Positions 9,316 to 16,565 of a DNA stretch of 35,678 bases are shown here, one piece after another. The notes beneath the pieces were generated by a model that saw only the letters and a list, made by a program, of their open reading frames with translations, was not told where the DNA came from and searched no databases. The stretch is from Scytonema sp. RU_4_4 (GTDB lineage Bacteria; Cyanobacteriota; Cyanobacteriia; Cyanobacteriales; Nostocaceae). The stretch spans positions 1 to 35,678 of the forward strand of contig JAAUSC010000056.1 of NCBI GenBank assembly GCA_012031965.1. The letters are read 5' to 3'. Within the stretch, counting starts at the first letter, position 1. Each line of letters begins with the position of its first letter. The translations under genes and the position numbers were made by a program.

Positions 9316-9400
9316 GCTAACGTTTAAGCTCAACGGCGGCTAGCAACCTTTTGCTCTTTACCGATGACTGAACAACTGTCCGTTGCAGCGCGATGTTAGG
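9316..9400 (+). other. attC-like imperfect dyad before the TA genes
   Basis: GCTAAC (9316) and GTTAGG (9395) bracket an inner pair CAACGG (9331) / CCGTTG (9380), with 9-base spacers on both sides. Size (85 bp) and R/L box order recall integron attC sites, but the spacer is longer than usual and no integrase is present. Tentative. Confidence 0.25.
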
Positions 9401-9428
9401 TTGCTCTAGACTGAGTGAGATAGATACT

Positions 9429-9677
9429 ATGCAGTCCATAACCACCATGAGCTATCAAGATATTATTACAATTGAACCAGACAAGCGAGGCGGTAAGCCC
9501 TGTATTCGGCGGATGCGAATCACTGTTTACGACGTTTTAGGCTGGCTGGCGGCTGGTATGTCTCATGCTGAGATTTTAGAAGACTTCCCTGAACTAACAG
9601 AAGAGGACATTAAAGCCTGTCTGGAATTTGCTGCTGATCGTGAACATCGTTTAGTCGTTTCGGTAGGTGCAGCTTGA
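9429..9677 (+). CDS. DUF433 antitoxin-type protein
   Basis: DUF433 proteins are short winged-helix-like proteins, usually the antitoxin of DUF5615 (PIN-like) nucleases. The 82-residue product has ITIEPDKRGGKPCIRRMRITVYDVLGW..., the AGMSHAEILEDFPELTEEDI helix-turn-helix and a C-terminal ALEFAADRE-like helix (here CLEFAADRE), typical of the family. ATG 9429 gives the best length; ATG 9447 and an upstream ATG (9393, inside the attC-like dyad) are alternatives. Its stop overlaps the TTG start of the toxin (TTGA, 9674-9677), so the two are translationally coupled. It probably represses its own promoter. Confidence 0.85.
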   Translation: MQSITTMSYQDIITIEPDKRGGKPCIRRMRITVYDVLGWLAAGMSHAEILEDFPELTEEDIKACLEFAADREHRLVVSVGAA

Positions 9678-10006
9678 AGCTGCTTTTTGATCAAAATTTG
9701 AGTCGTAAACTAGTCACTCGATTAGTAGATATTTTTCCGGATTCAAGTCATGTTCAGTTTCATCGGCTGGAGCAGAAGACTGATACTGAAATATGGGAAT
9801 TTGCTAAAACGAATGAATTTTGCATCGTAACTCAAGACGCAGACTTTGCGGAAAGAAGCCGTTTGTATGGCTCTCCACCTAAAGTCGTGTGGTTACGCTG
9901 CGGGAACGCACCAACCAATCAAGTTGAGACTCTACTCCGTTTTGGAGCAGAAGCAGTTCAGGAACTTCTGAATAACCCCAGTCTGCATTGCCTGGAACTT
10001 TACTAG
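9674..10006 (+). CDS. DUF5615 PIN-like toxin
   Basis: The 110-residue protein starts KLLFDQNLSRKLV, the typical first strand with the acidic Asp of PIN-like folds. It contains EFCIVTQDADFAERS with the second acidic centre and PPKVVWLRCGNAPT, both hallmarks of DUF5615. The family is predicted to be an RNase toxin in type II systems. It begins with TTG inside the antitoxin stop codon (TTGA overlap). The pair sits between the two 49-bp repeats and looks like an inserted module. Confidence 0.87.
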   Translation: MKLLFDQNLSRKLVTRLVDIFPDSSHVQFHRLEQKTDTEIWEFAKTNEFCIVTQDADFAERSRLYGSPPKVVWLRCGNAPTNQVETLLRFGAEAVQELLNNPSLHCLELY

Positions 10007-10040
10007 ATTGATATCCACCTGACAAAGGGAATATATTATG

Positions 10041-10089
10041 ACTGGCTTAGAACATAAGCCAGTTACTAGGAAATGGGTAATTAAAAGCC
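10041..10089 (+). repeat. 49-bp repeat flanking the TA module, right copy
   Basis: Same as 9177-9225 except for the inverted loop: CTGGCTTA-GAACA-TAAGCCAG. 10055-10089 match 9191-9225 exactly. It carries a non-functional copy of the end of the kinase gene. Confidence 0.85.
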
Positions 10090-10108
10090 GGGGAGTATTA
10101 ACGCATCA

Positions 10109-10612
10109 TCAGTGATGGTAGCGCCCGTGACGGTAATATCTGTACGGGTTACGATATATGTCGCGGTCATAGATGTACTGGGGATGGTAGCGTCTATGAT
10201 GATAATACCTGTTGTAATTGTCATGTCGCCTGCGGTAATGAATGTACTGTGGACGGTGGCGTCTGTGATGATAATACCTGTTGTAATTATGATGTCGCCT
10301 GCGGTGATGAATATACTGTGGACGGTATCTGCGACGGTAATGAGATCTGTAGCTTCGTGGGCAAGGTCTGTGATGACGATAGTTTCGGCGACGAGTCTTA
10401 TAATGGCGGCGGTATTTATGATGTTTTAGTTGTTCAGTATCAGGCTCCCAATTTGCCTGAGTTAACGAATCATCTCCAATCTGAGCAACTTGCGTTCCTA
10501 ATTCTTCATAGTTTGGCTGTGTTTGAACTCCTTTTTGAACTGATGCTGTGGCTACCTCAAATCCAAGACAACTAGGTAACACTAAAGCACTAACTACGAA
10601 TTTCCAAAACAT
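10109..10612 (-). CDS. Exported Arg/His/Tyr-rich repeat protein, function unknown
   Basis: A 167-residue protein with a signal peptide (MFWKFVVSALVLPSCLGFEVATA, cut near residue 23), a mixed-composition stretch to about residue 60, and then a strongly basic, aromatic tail. The tail is built on RPQYIHxRRRHxNYNRYYHHRR, a 23-residue repeat present twice plus fragments. A good ribosome site (GAGGAG) precedes the ATG. The composition suggests binding to an acidic surface polymer, or to metal through His, in the periplasm or outside; both are inference. I recognise no family. Without the TA insertion it would lie directly after the kinase gene in convergent orientation. Confidence 0.65.
   Translation of the reverse strand: MFWKFVVSALVLPSCLGFEVATASVQKGVQTQPNYEELGTQVAQIGDDSLTQANWEPDTEQLKHHKYRRHYKTRRRNYRHHRPCPRSYRSHYRRRYRPQYIHHRRRHHNYNRYYHHRRHRPQYIHYRRRHDNYNRYYHHRRYHPQYIYDRDIYRNPYRYYRHGRYHH
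10198..10335 (-). repeat. 69-bp tandem coding repeat
   Basis: Two units of 69 bp (10198-10266, 10267-10335), plus partial units either side, encode the 23-residue RHY-rich repeat of the preceding gene. Confidence 0.7.
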
Positions 10613-10987
10613 TGTTTCATGCTCCTCATTTCTCGTTCCCTAGCAAAACTAGGGAATGTCTACTGTGAGACTTTGGTTGAAAAAAGGATTTACGCAGTGA
10701 AACGAAAAATTAAGGCTGATTCTGCTGAAGGATAACAAAGCCTCTATTAATGCAATACCATCTACAGCAGGGTGAAGGGAGTTCTTGGTGAGCACTACTC
10801 TGGTTTTTGGATAAATTTTTATTTCACTCAATTTATGAACTTTTATAAAGAAATAGTAGGTTTTGCATAAAGCTTGCACTTCTAAAGCAGAGAAGTAGGC
10901 AGAGGTGTTTTTGACGAACAGGAAATATGATTGACTCAAAAAAAAGTGCAACTGCAAAGCAGTGCTAGGAGGTGCTACTTGTTAGGA
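10613..10987. other. Intergenic region upstream of tpsA1
   Basis: Holds a hairpin TTCCCTAG-CAAAA-CTAGGGAA (10636-10656) in the leader of the minus-strand gene, and the conserved 35-bp element at 10837-10871. A minus-strand ORF (10649-10957) has no family features and is not believed. Confidence 0.55.
10837..10871 (+). promoter_or_regulatory. Conserved 35-bp element upstream of tpsA1
   Basis: Matches 33 of 35 positions of the minus strand at 24897-24863, which lies upstream of tpsA2. It ends in GTTTTGCATAAA, which also occurs upstream of the sigma-factor gene. The distance to the chosen tpsA1 start is 116 bp (tpsA2: 120 bp). Probably a promoter or operator shared by the cluster. Confidence 0.5.
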
Positions 10988-13900
10988 ATGAATGCTCGTG
11001 AGTGCAGATTCTTCTTAAAGTTAGGGATTTCTCCGGTGTGTGCGCTTAGCGCAGCCATATTGCAAACAATTGCATTCTCTGCTTCCAGTCTTGCTCAAGA
11101 ACTCAAACCCGTGGCTGATGATACGCTGGGTGCAGAAAGTTCTGTGGTCACACCAACAAGCCCGCAAGCTGACAGAATTGATGGTGGAGCAATTCGTGGC
11201 GCTAATCTGTTTCACAGTTTTTCACAATTTAATATCGGTGAAGGACGAGAGGCGTATTTTGCTAACCCATCTGGGATTTCTAATATTCTGAGTCGGGTGA
11301 CGGGGAGTGACGCATCTAGGATTTTTGGGAAACTTGGTGTTTTGGGTAATGCTAATCTGTTTTTGATTAATCCGAATGGGATTATTTTTGGGAAAAATGC
11401 CAGTTTGGATGTTAGGGGTTCGTTTGTAGGAACCACTGCAAATGCAATACAGTTTGGCGATCGCGGTTTTTTCAGTGCGACGAATCCGAATACTCCTGAA
11501 CTGCTAACAATAAATCCTTCAGCTTTTTTCTTTAATCAAATTGCTGCTGCGCCGATTCAAAACAACTCACAAGCTTCAGCAGGAACAGCACCGATAGGTT
11601 TGCCTACATCTGGTTTACGTGTACCAGATGGTCAGAGTTTGCTGCTGTTGGGCGGTAATGTCAGCCTAGATGGTGGCAGAATCCGTGCTTACGGTGGACG
11701 AGTCGAGTTGGGAGGATTGTCTTCTGAGGGAACTGTAGGGCTTCAGGTAAATGGTAACAATTTGAGTTTGAGCTTTCCTGCTGAAAGTACGCGAGCAGAT
11801 GTGTCTCTCACCAATGGAGCTAGTGTACGTGTAGATGCTGCTGGTGGCGGTTCTATTGTAGTCAACGCTCGCAATTTAGATATTTTGGGAGGAAGTTTCC
11901 TTGGTGCTGGTATAGGAGATGGTTTGGGGTCAGTCGGCTCTACTGCAGGAGATATTACGTTGGATGCAACAGGGGAAATAAAAGTTGTAGGGAGCGATGT
12001 TTTCAATAATGTGCGACCACAAGCAGTAGGCAATGGAGGCAACATTATTATCTCCTCCGGCTCGTTGTCCTTAACTGATGATGCTTTACTGTCTGCCAGT
12101 ACTGGTGGACAAGGGAATGCTGGCAGCATAAATGTGCGTATCATTAATTCGGTTTCGCTAGAAGACAGTAGTTACATCTTCAACAGTGTGGAAAGGGGAG
12201 GAGTGGGCAATGGTGGCGACATTAATATCAGTGCTACAACACTGTCCCTCACCAATGGCGCTCAACTGCAAACCTTGATTCGTCAAGCGTCCTCCAACCA
12301 GCCAGCAGGACGAGGGGAAGCGGGGAATGTCAACATTGATGTCACGGGTGCAGTGACGATTGCTGGGGAGAAGGACGGATTAGTCAGTGCGGTTATAAGC
12401 CAATTGGGAACGGGAGCGATAGGCAAGGGGGGCAACATTACTATCTCCTCTAGCTCGTTGTCCTTAACTGATGGTGCTGCATTGCAAGCCAGTACCTTTG
12501 GGCAAGGGAACGCTGGCAGCGTAAATGTGGATGCTATTGATTCGGTTTCGCTAAAAGATGCTGGCATCCTCACTACAGTGGAATCAGGAGGTATAGGCAA
12601 TGGTGGCGACATTAATATCAACGCAGCTTCACTGTCCCTCACCGATGGCGCTGAACTGGTAACCGCAGTTCGGGAAGCTTCCTCTAACCAGCCAGCAGGA
12701 CGAGGGAAAGCGGGGAATGTTAACGTTAATGCCACAGGTGCAGTGACGATTGCTGGGAGCAAGGACGAACTTCTCAGTGCGATTTTCAGTCGATTGGCAA
12801 CGGGAGCGATCGGTAAAGGGGGGAATATTACAATCTTCTCTGGTTCATTATCCTTAACTGATGGTGCTGCACTAGATACTAGCACCTCTGGACAAGGGGA
12901 TGCTGGCAGCATAAATGTGCGTACCATTAATTCGGTTTCGCTAAAAGACGCTAGCATCTTCAACAGTGTGGAAACGGGAGCAGTGGGCAATGGTGGCGAT
13001 ATTAACATCAGTGCTGCAACACTGTCCCTCGCCGATAGCGCTCAACTGGTAACCGCAGTTCGTGAAGCTTCCTCTAACCAGCCAGCAGGACAAGGGGAAG
13101 CGGGGGATGTCAACATTGATGTCACGGGTGCAGTGACGATTACTGGGGAGAAGGACGGATTGGTCAGTGCGATTAACAGTTCGTTGGGAAGGGGAGCGCT
13201 CGGCAAGGGGGGCAACATTACAATCTCCTCTGGCTCGTTATCTTTAACTGATAGTGCTGCAGTAACTGCTAGCACGAGTGGACAAGGAAATGCAGGCACG
13301 ATTGAAATTAATGCCCCTGATGCTGTGAGGATATCTGGGACGAGTTCCACTACTGGACGCTCCAGTGAATTATCTACATTCACCAACTCCTCAGCCACAG
13401 GTGGGAATATCACTATCAACACCAGCACTTTCAGTGTGTCAGATAGTGCAGTTTTGGATGCCCGAACCACAAATAATGGCAATGGTGGCGATATTACAGT
13501 GAGTGCAAATAGAGTTGAGGTTCTCAATGGGGGGCAACTTCTTTCCACCACTTCTGGTAGCGGACGTGCTGGTAAGATTACGGTCAACGCTACGGACTCT
13601 GTGATTGTCAATGGCAGTGATGCGACTTTCAACTCCCGGAAGTCTCAATTTTCTACAGAAGTGGTAAATTTTGGTGCTGCTAGTGGTTTGTTTGTTCTTT
13701 CTCAAAGTTCAGGAAGTGCAGGTGACATTGAAGTGAGCGCACCCCAAATTCGGTTGGACAACTCCGGAAGATTCATCGCGGAATCGGCATCAGGTAATGG
13801 CGGCAATATTACACTGCAAGTAGAGGACTTATTGCTGCTACACCGTGGGAGTCTCATCTCTACCACCGCAGGCACAGCACAGCAACCCGGAGACGGCGGT

Positions 13901-14488
13901 AACATCACTATTAACACCCCGTCCGGCTTCATCGTCGCCGTCCCAAGAGAAAACAGCGACATCACCGCCAACGCTTACACAGGCACTGGTGGTAGAGTAG
14001 ACATTAACGCCTTTGGCATCTACGGCATTCAGCCTCGCCAAAATCAAACTGCCTTAAGTGACATCACTGCCAGTTCAGAATTTGGCGCAGACGGCACAGT
14101 AGAACTCAACACACCCGATATTGACCCCAACAACGCCTTAATCAACTTACCAACAGTCCCAGTTGACACCCAACTCGCCCAAGGTTGCAACTCCCCCAAC
14201 TACGCCCAAAGCAGTTTCATCATCACCGGACGCGGTGGCTTACCTCCCAACCCCAAAGACATTCTCACACCTGACGCGGTGCAGGTAGATTGGGTCACTC
14301 TCAACCCTACAATAGAGAAAAACTCTAACACTCATATTTCCACAGATTCAAAATCTACCATACCAGACCCAATAGTTGAAGCAACTGGCTGGGTATTCGG
14401 TCCCAAGGGCGAAGTCATATTTACGGCACAAGCCCCAACACAACACCAGAATTCTTGGCAAACATCACCAAAGTGCCATGAAAAGTAA
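10988..14488 (+). CDS. TpsA1: two-partner-secretion exoprotein, filamentous haemagglutinin family
   Basis: Large secreted beta-helix protein, 1166 residues from ATG 10988 (frame open to a TTG at 10931). Signal peptide ends near SASSLAQ. The TPS secretion domain (about residues 25-200) shows ANLFHSFSQFNI, SRVTG and [14 protein letters not shown], the features recognised by TpsB. The middle is made of GG(N/D)I-type turns and SLSLTDGA strands, including a 130-residue repeat present 2.7 times. The C-terminus has [20 protein letters not shown] and a final Cys; these appear to be the only two Cys of the mature protein. It probably acts on the cell surface in adhesion or as a substrate of the neighbouring protease; the role is not shown. 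The TpsB gene follows directly. Confidence 0.88.
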   Translation: MNARECRFFLKLGISPVCALSAAILQTIAFSASSLAQELKPVADDTLGAESSVVTPTSPQADRIDGGAIRGANLFHSFSQFNIGEGREAYFANPSGISNILSRVTGSDASRIFGKLGVLGNANLFLINPNGIIFGKNASLDVRGSFVGTTANAIQFGDRGFFSATNPNTPELLTINPSAFFFNQIAAAPIQNNSQASAGTAPIGLPTSGLRVPDGQSLLLLGGNVSLDGGRIRAYGGRVELGGLSSEGTVGLQVNGNNLSLSFPAESTRADVSLTNGASVRVDAAGGGSIVVNARNLDILGGSFLGAGIGDGLGSVGSTAGDITLDATGEIKVVGSDVFNNVRPQAVGNGGNIIISSGSLSLTDDALLSASTGGQGNAGSINVRIINSVSLEDSSYIFNSVERGGVGNGGDINISATTLSLTNGAQLQTLIRQASSNQPAGRGEAGNVNIDVTGAVTIAGEKDGLVSAVISQLGTGAIGKGGNITISSSSLSLTDGAALQASTFGQGNAGSVNVDAIDSVSLKDAGILTTVESGGIGNGGDININAASLSLTDGAELVTAVREASSNQPAGRGKAGNVNVNATGAVTIAGSKDELLSAIFSRLATGAIGKGGNITIFSGSLSLTDGAALDTSTSGQGDAGSINVRTINSVSLKDASIFNSVETGAVGNGGDINISAATLSLADSAQLVTAVREASSNQPAGQGEAGDVNIDVTGAVTITGEKDGLVSAINSSLGRGALGKGGNITISSGSLSLTDSAAVTASTSGQGNAGTIEINAPDAVRISGTSSTTGRSSELSTFTNSSATGGNITINTSTFSVSDSAVLDARTTNNGNGGDITVSANRVEVLNGGQLLSTTSGSGRAGKITVNATDSVIVNGSDATFNSRKSQFSTEVVNFGAASGLFVLSQSSGSAGDIEVSAPQIRLDNSGRFIAESASGNGGNITLQVEDLLLLHRGSLISTTAGTAQQPGDGGNITINTPSGFIVAVPRENSDITANAYTGTGGRVDINAFGIYGIQPRQNQTALSDITASSEFGADGTVELNTPDIDPNNALINLPTVPVDTQLAQGCNSPNYAQSSFIITGRGGLPPNPKDILTPDAVQVDWVTLNPTIEKNSNTHISTDSKSTIPDPIVEATGWVFGPKGEVIFTAQAPTQHQNSWQTSPKCHEK
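12212..13300 (+). repeat. 390-bp in-frame tandem repeat in tpsA1
   Basis: GGTGGCGA units start at 12212, 12602 and 12992, exactly 390 bp apart; the third is partial (to about 13300). Each encodes 130 residues containing SSNQPAGRGEAGNV and GGNITISS. The precise period indicates recent duplication and scope for repeat-number variation. Confidence 0.85.
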
Positions 14489-14801
14489 TACGCGCTTTGC
14501 ATTCATGACTTACACCTCACCCCCTGCCCCTCTCCTTATTAAGCGGTGTACACACAAGTCATCGAATGACTCAAAATTCCCTCGGAACCTCACCCTGCCC
14601 TATCGGGCATCCCTCACGCCAGGTGCTACAACGGGGGGAACCCCCGCAACGCACTGGCTCTCCTTACTAAGGAGAGGGAAAGATTTTAGCGCAGCTAAAA
14701 GCGAGGGTGAGGTTTTGAGTGAGATGTCTGTACACCATAGCTCCTTACCAAGGGGAGGTGCCAAAGGCGGTGGGGTGCATTTGTATCAAAAATTTAGTGA
14801 G
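14489..14801. repeat. Composite repeat element between tpsA1 and tpsB (MITE-like copy 2)
   Basis: Starts right after the tpsA1 stop. It shares 27 exact bp (14497-14523) with copy 1 at 6121-6147 and also has CTCCTTACTAAGGAGAGGG. Inside lies a GC-rich imperfect palindrome around GGGGGGAACCCCC (about 14618-14660), itself a dispersed-repeat type. It contains no gene, although the tpsB frame happens to be open across it. Confidence 0.65.
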
Positions 14802-16565
14802 ATGGTACTATATATAAGTATAGTTGCATTGCTGAGCATTACTCCCAAACGCCTTCTAGCACAAGTTGTGACTCCTGTACAACTACCAGAAGGCAATTCT
14901 TTCCAAAGTCAACAACTCCCTCCGCCGCAGGATGTGCAACCACGCCTACCGACTCCAACTCCCACACCCAAACCGCCACAGCCACTACCTCCACCAGAAA
15001 ACTTACTTCCACCCTCTCGTCTAACTCCCAACAAGAGTGAACCAATTCCTGGTAAGCTTCCTGAAACTATCATCGTTAAACACTTTGAAGTTATTGGCAG
15101 TACCGTATTTAGCCAGCAAGAGTTAGATAAGGTACTCGCTCCCTTTACTAACAAACCTATCTCGCTGACTGAAGTCTATCAAGCTCGTACCGCCATCACA
15201 GAACTATACATCAAAAAAGGTTACATCACTTCTGGAGCGTATCTCCCACCTCAAACAATGCAATCCGGTGTTGTCAAAATCCAGGTGGTTGAAGGTAAAT
15301 TAGAAGACATCCAAGTCACAGGTACCAGGCGACTGAAACGCAATTATGTACGCAGCCGTCTCGCGAGAGCAACTTCGCCACCTCTCAATAGAGAACGCTT
15401 GCTAGAAGCCTTACAATTGCTGCAACTAAACCCCTTGATTCAAAACCTGTCTGCTGAACTCACCGCAGGAACGCGTCCCGGTACAACCATACTACAAGTC
15501 CAGATACAAGAAGCACAAACCTTTAGTACGCAAATTGTTTTGGATAATAGGCGATCGCCTAGTGTTGGCAGTTTCCGCCGTCGATTACAAGTTAACCAAG
15601 CTAACTTACTTGGATTTGGAGATGGTCTGAGCTTAGCATACACCAACACCGATGGCAGCAACGCCTTTGATGCTAGCTACACATTGCCCCTCAATCCGCA
15701 AAACGGCACTCTCTCTTTTTACTACGGTACGACATCCAGCGAAATCATTGAACGTCCTTTCAATTCTCTAGATATTCAATCTGCTTCCCGCTACTACGAA
15801 CTCACATTCCGCCAGCCAGTCATCCAAACTCCCACGCAAGAATTTGCTCTTGGCTTTACCGCCTCTCGACGAGAAAGTGACATATCTTCTCTGCTGTTCC
15901 AACCAGAATATGGACTTCCCCCTAATGAACTTTCGCCTGGGGCTGATGAAGAGGGACGCACCAGAGTATCAGCATTGCGATTTTTTCAAGAATGGACTTC
16001 TCGCAACAGCCGTGAAGTTATCGCCGCTCGCTCCCAGTTTACCATTGGATTGGGTGTATTAGGTGCCACAATTAATAATAACCCTCCCGATAGCCGCTTT
16101 TTCTCATGGCAAGGACAAGCTCAGTGGGTACGTCGTTTGGCTCCTGACACCGTACTGTTACTTCGTGCAGATATGCAACTGGCATCAAGAGCACTTCTAC
16201 CTTTAGAGCAGATTGGCTTGGGTGGTTTGGATAGTGTTCGCGGCTACCGTCAAGATTTCTTACTGACAGATAATGGTGCTTTTGCTTCTGCTGAAGTCCA
16301 AGTCCCAATTCTTCGTTTACCCCAAATCAATGGCGTTTTACAAATCATCCCCTTTGTTGATTTCGGTGTGGGCTGGAACAGTTCAGATAGAGAAAATCCA
16401 AATCCTAACACCTTAGCATCTGTCGGTCTTGGTTTACGCTGGTCACAGGGAGAGCGCTTTACTGCTCGTTTGGACTGGGGTATTCCTTTAATATCTGTTG
16501 ATTCAAGGGAAAGAACATGGCAAGAAAACGGTCTGTATTTTTCCATACAATACAACCCTTTCTGA
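14802..16565 (+). CDS. TpsB: ShlB/FhaC/HecB-family outer-membrane transporter
   Basis: Omp85-superfamily pore that exports TpsA proteins. From ATG 14802 it is 587 residues: signal peptide (MVLYISIVALLSITPKRLLAQ), a Pro-rich linker, POTRA domains (KHFEVIGSTVFSQQEL...; second one from about KIQVVEGKLEDIQVTG) and a 16-strand-type barrel with the VRGYRQ loop-6 motif and an aromatic C-terminal end (FSIQYNPF). The frame is open up to 14376, but that part is antisense-free repeat DNA and the end of tpsA1 in another frame; GTG 14775 is an alternative start. Its 3' end overlaps the next gene by 49 bp. It is the only TpsB in the window, against three TpsA. Confidence 0.92.
   Translation: MVLYISIVALLSITPKRLLAQVVTPVQLPEGNSFQSQQLPPPQDVQPRLPTPTPTPKPPQPLPPPENLLPPSRLTPNKSEPIPGKLPETIIVKHFEVIGSTVFSQQELDKVLAPFTNKPISLTEVYQARTAITELYIKKGYITSGAYLPPQTMQSGVVKIQVVEGKLEDIQVTGTRRLKRNYVRSRLARATSPPLNRERLLEALQLLQLNPLIQNLSAELTAGTRPGTTILQVQIQEAQTFSTQIVLDNRRSPSVGSFRRRLQVNQANLLGFGDGLSLAYTNTDGSNAFDASYTLPLNPQNGTLSFYYGTTSSEIIERPFNSLDIQSASRYYELTFRQPVIQTPTQEFALGFTASRRESDISSLLFQPEYGLPPNELSPGADEEGRTRVSALRFFQEWTSRNSREVIAARSQFTIGLGVLGATINNNPPDSRFFSWQGQAQWVRRLAPDTVLLLRADMQLASRALLPLEQIGLGGLDSVRGYRQDFLLTDNGAFASAEVQVPILRLPQINGVLQIIPFVDFGVGWNSSDRENPNPNTLASVGLGLRWSQGERFTARLDWGIPLISVDSRERTWQENGLYFSIQYNPF

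Noticed and set aside
10249-10575. Plus-strand frame encoding a Cys/Asp/Gly-rich peptide that looks like a metal-binding protein
   Set aside because: It is the antisense reading of the Arg/His/Tyr-rich repeat gene, whose start has a good ribosome site and signal peptide; the Cys pattern comes from the repeat.
10649-10957. 102-codon minus-strand ORF upstream of tpsA1
   Set aside because: No family resemblance, hydrophobic low-quality sequence, and it overlaps the conserved upstream element of tpsA1.
11743-13632. Long minus-strand open frames (133, 241 and 196 codons) opposite tpsA1
   Set aside because: They mirror the repeats of the real gene, are Pro/Leu/Ser-rich with no domain, and have no ribosome sites; they are shadows of a low-complexity coding region.
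14376-14801. N-terminal extension of TpsB
   Set aside because: The frame crosses the end of tpsA1 and a dispersed repeat; the encoded residues are not protein-like and the signal peptide begins only at 14802.
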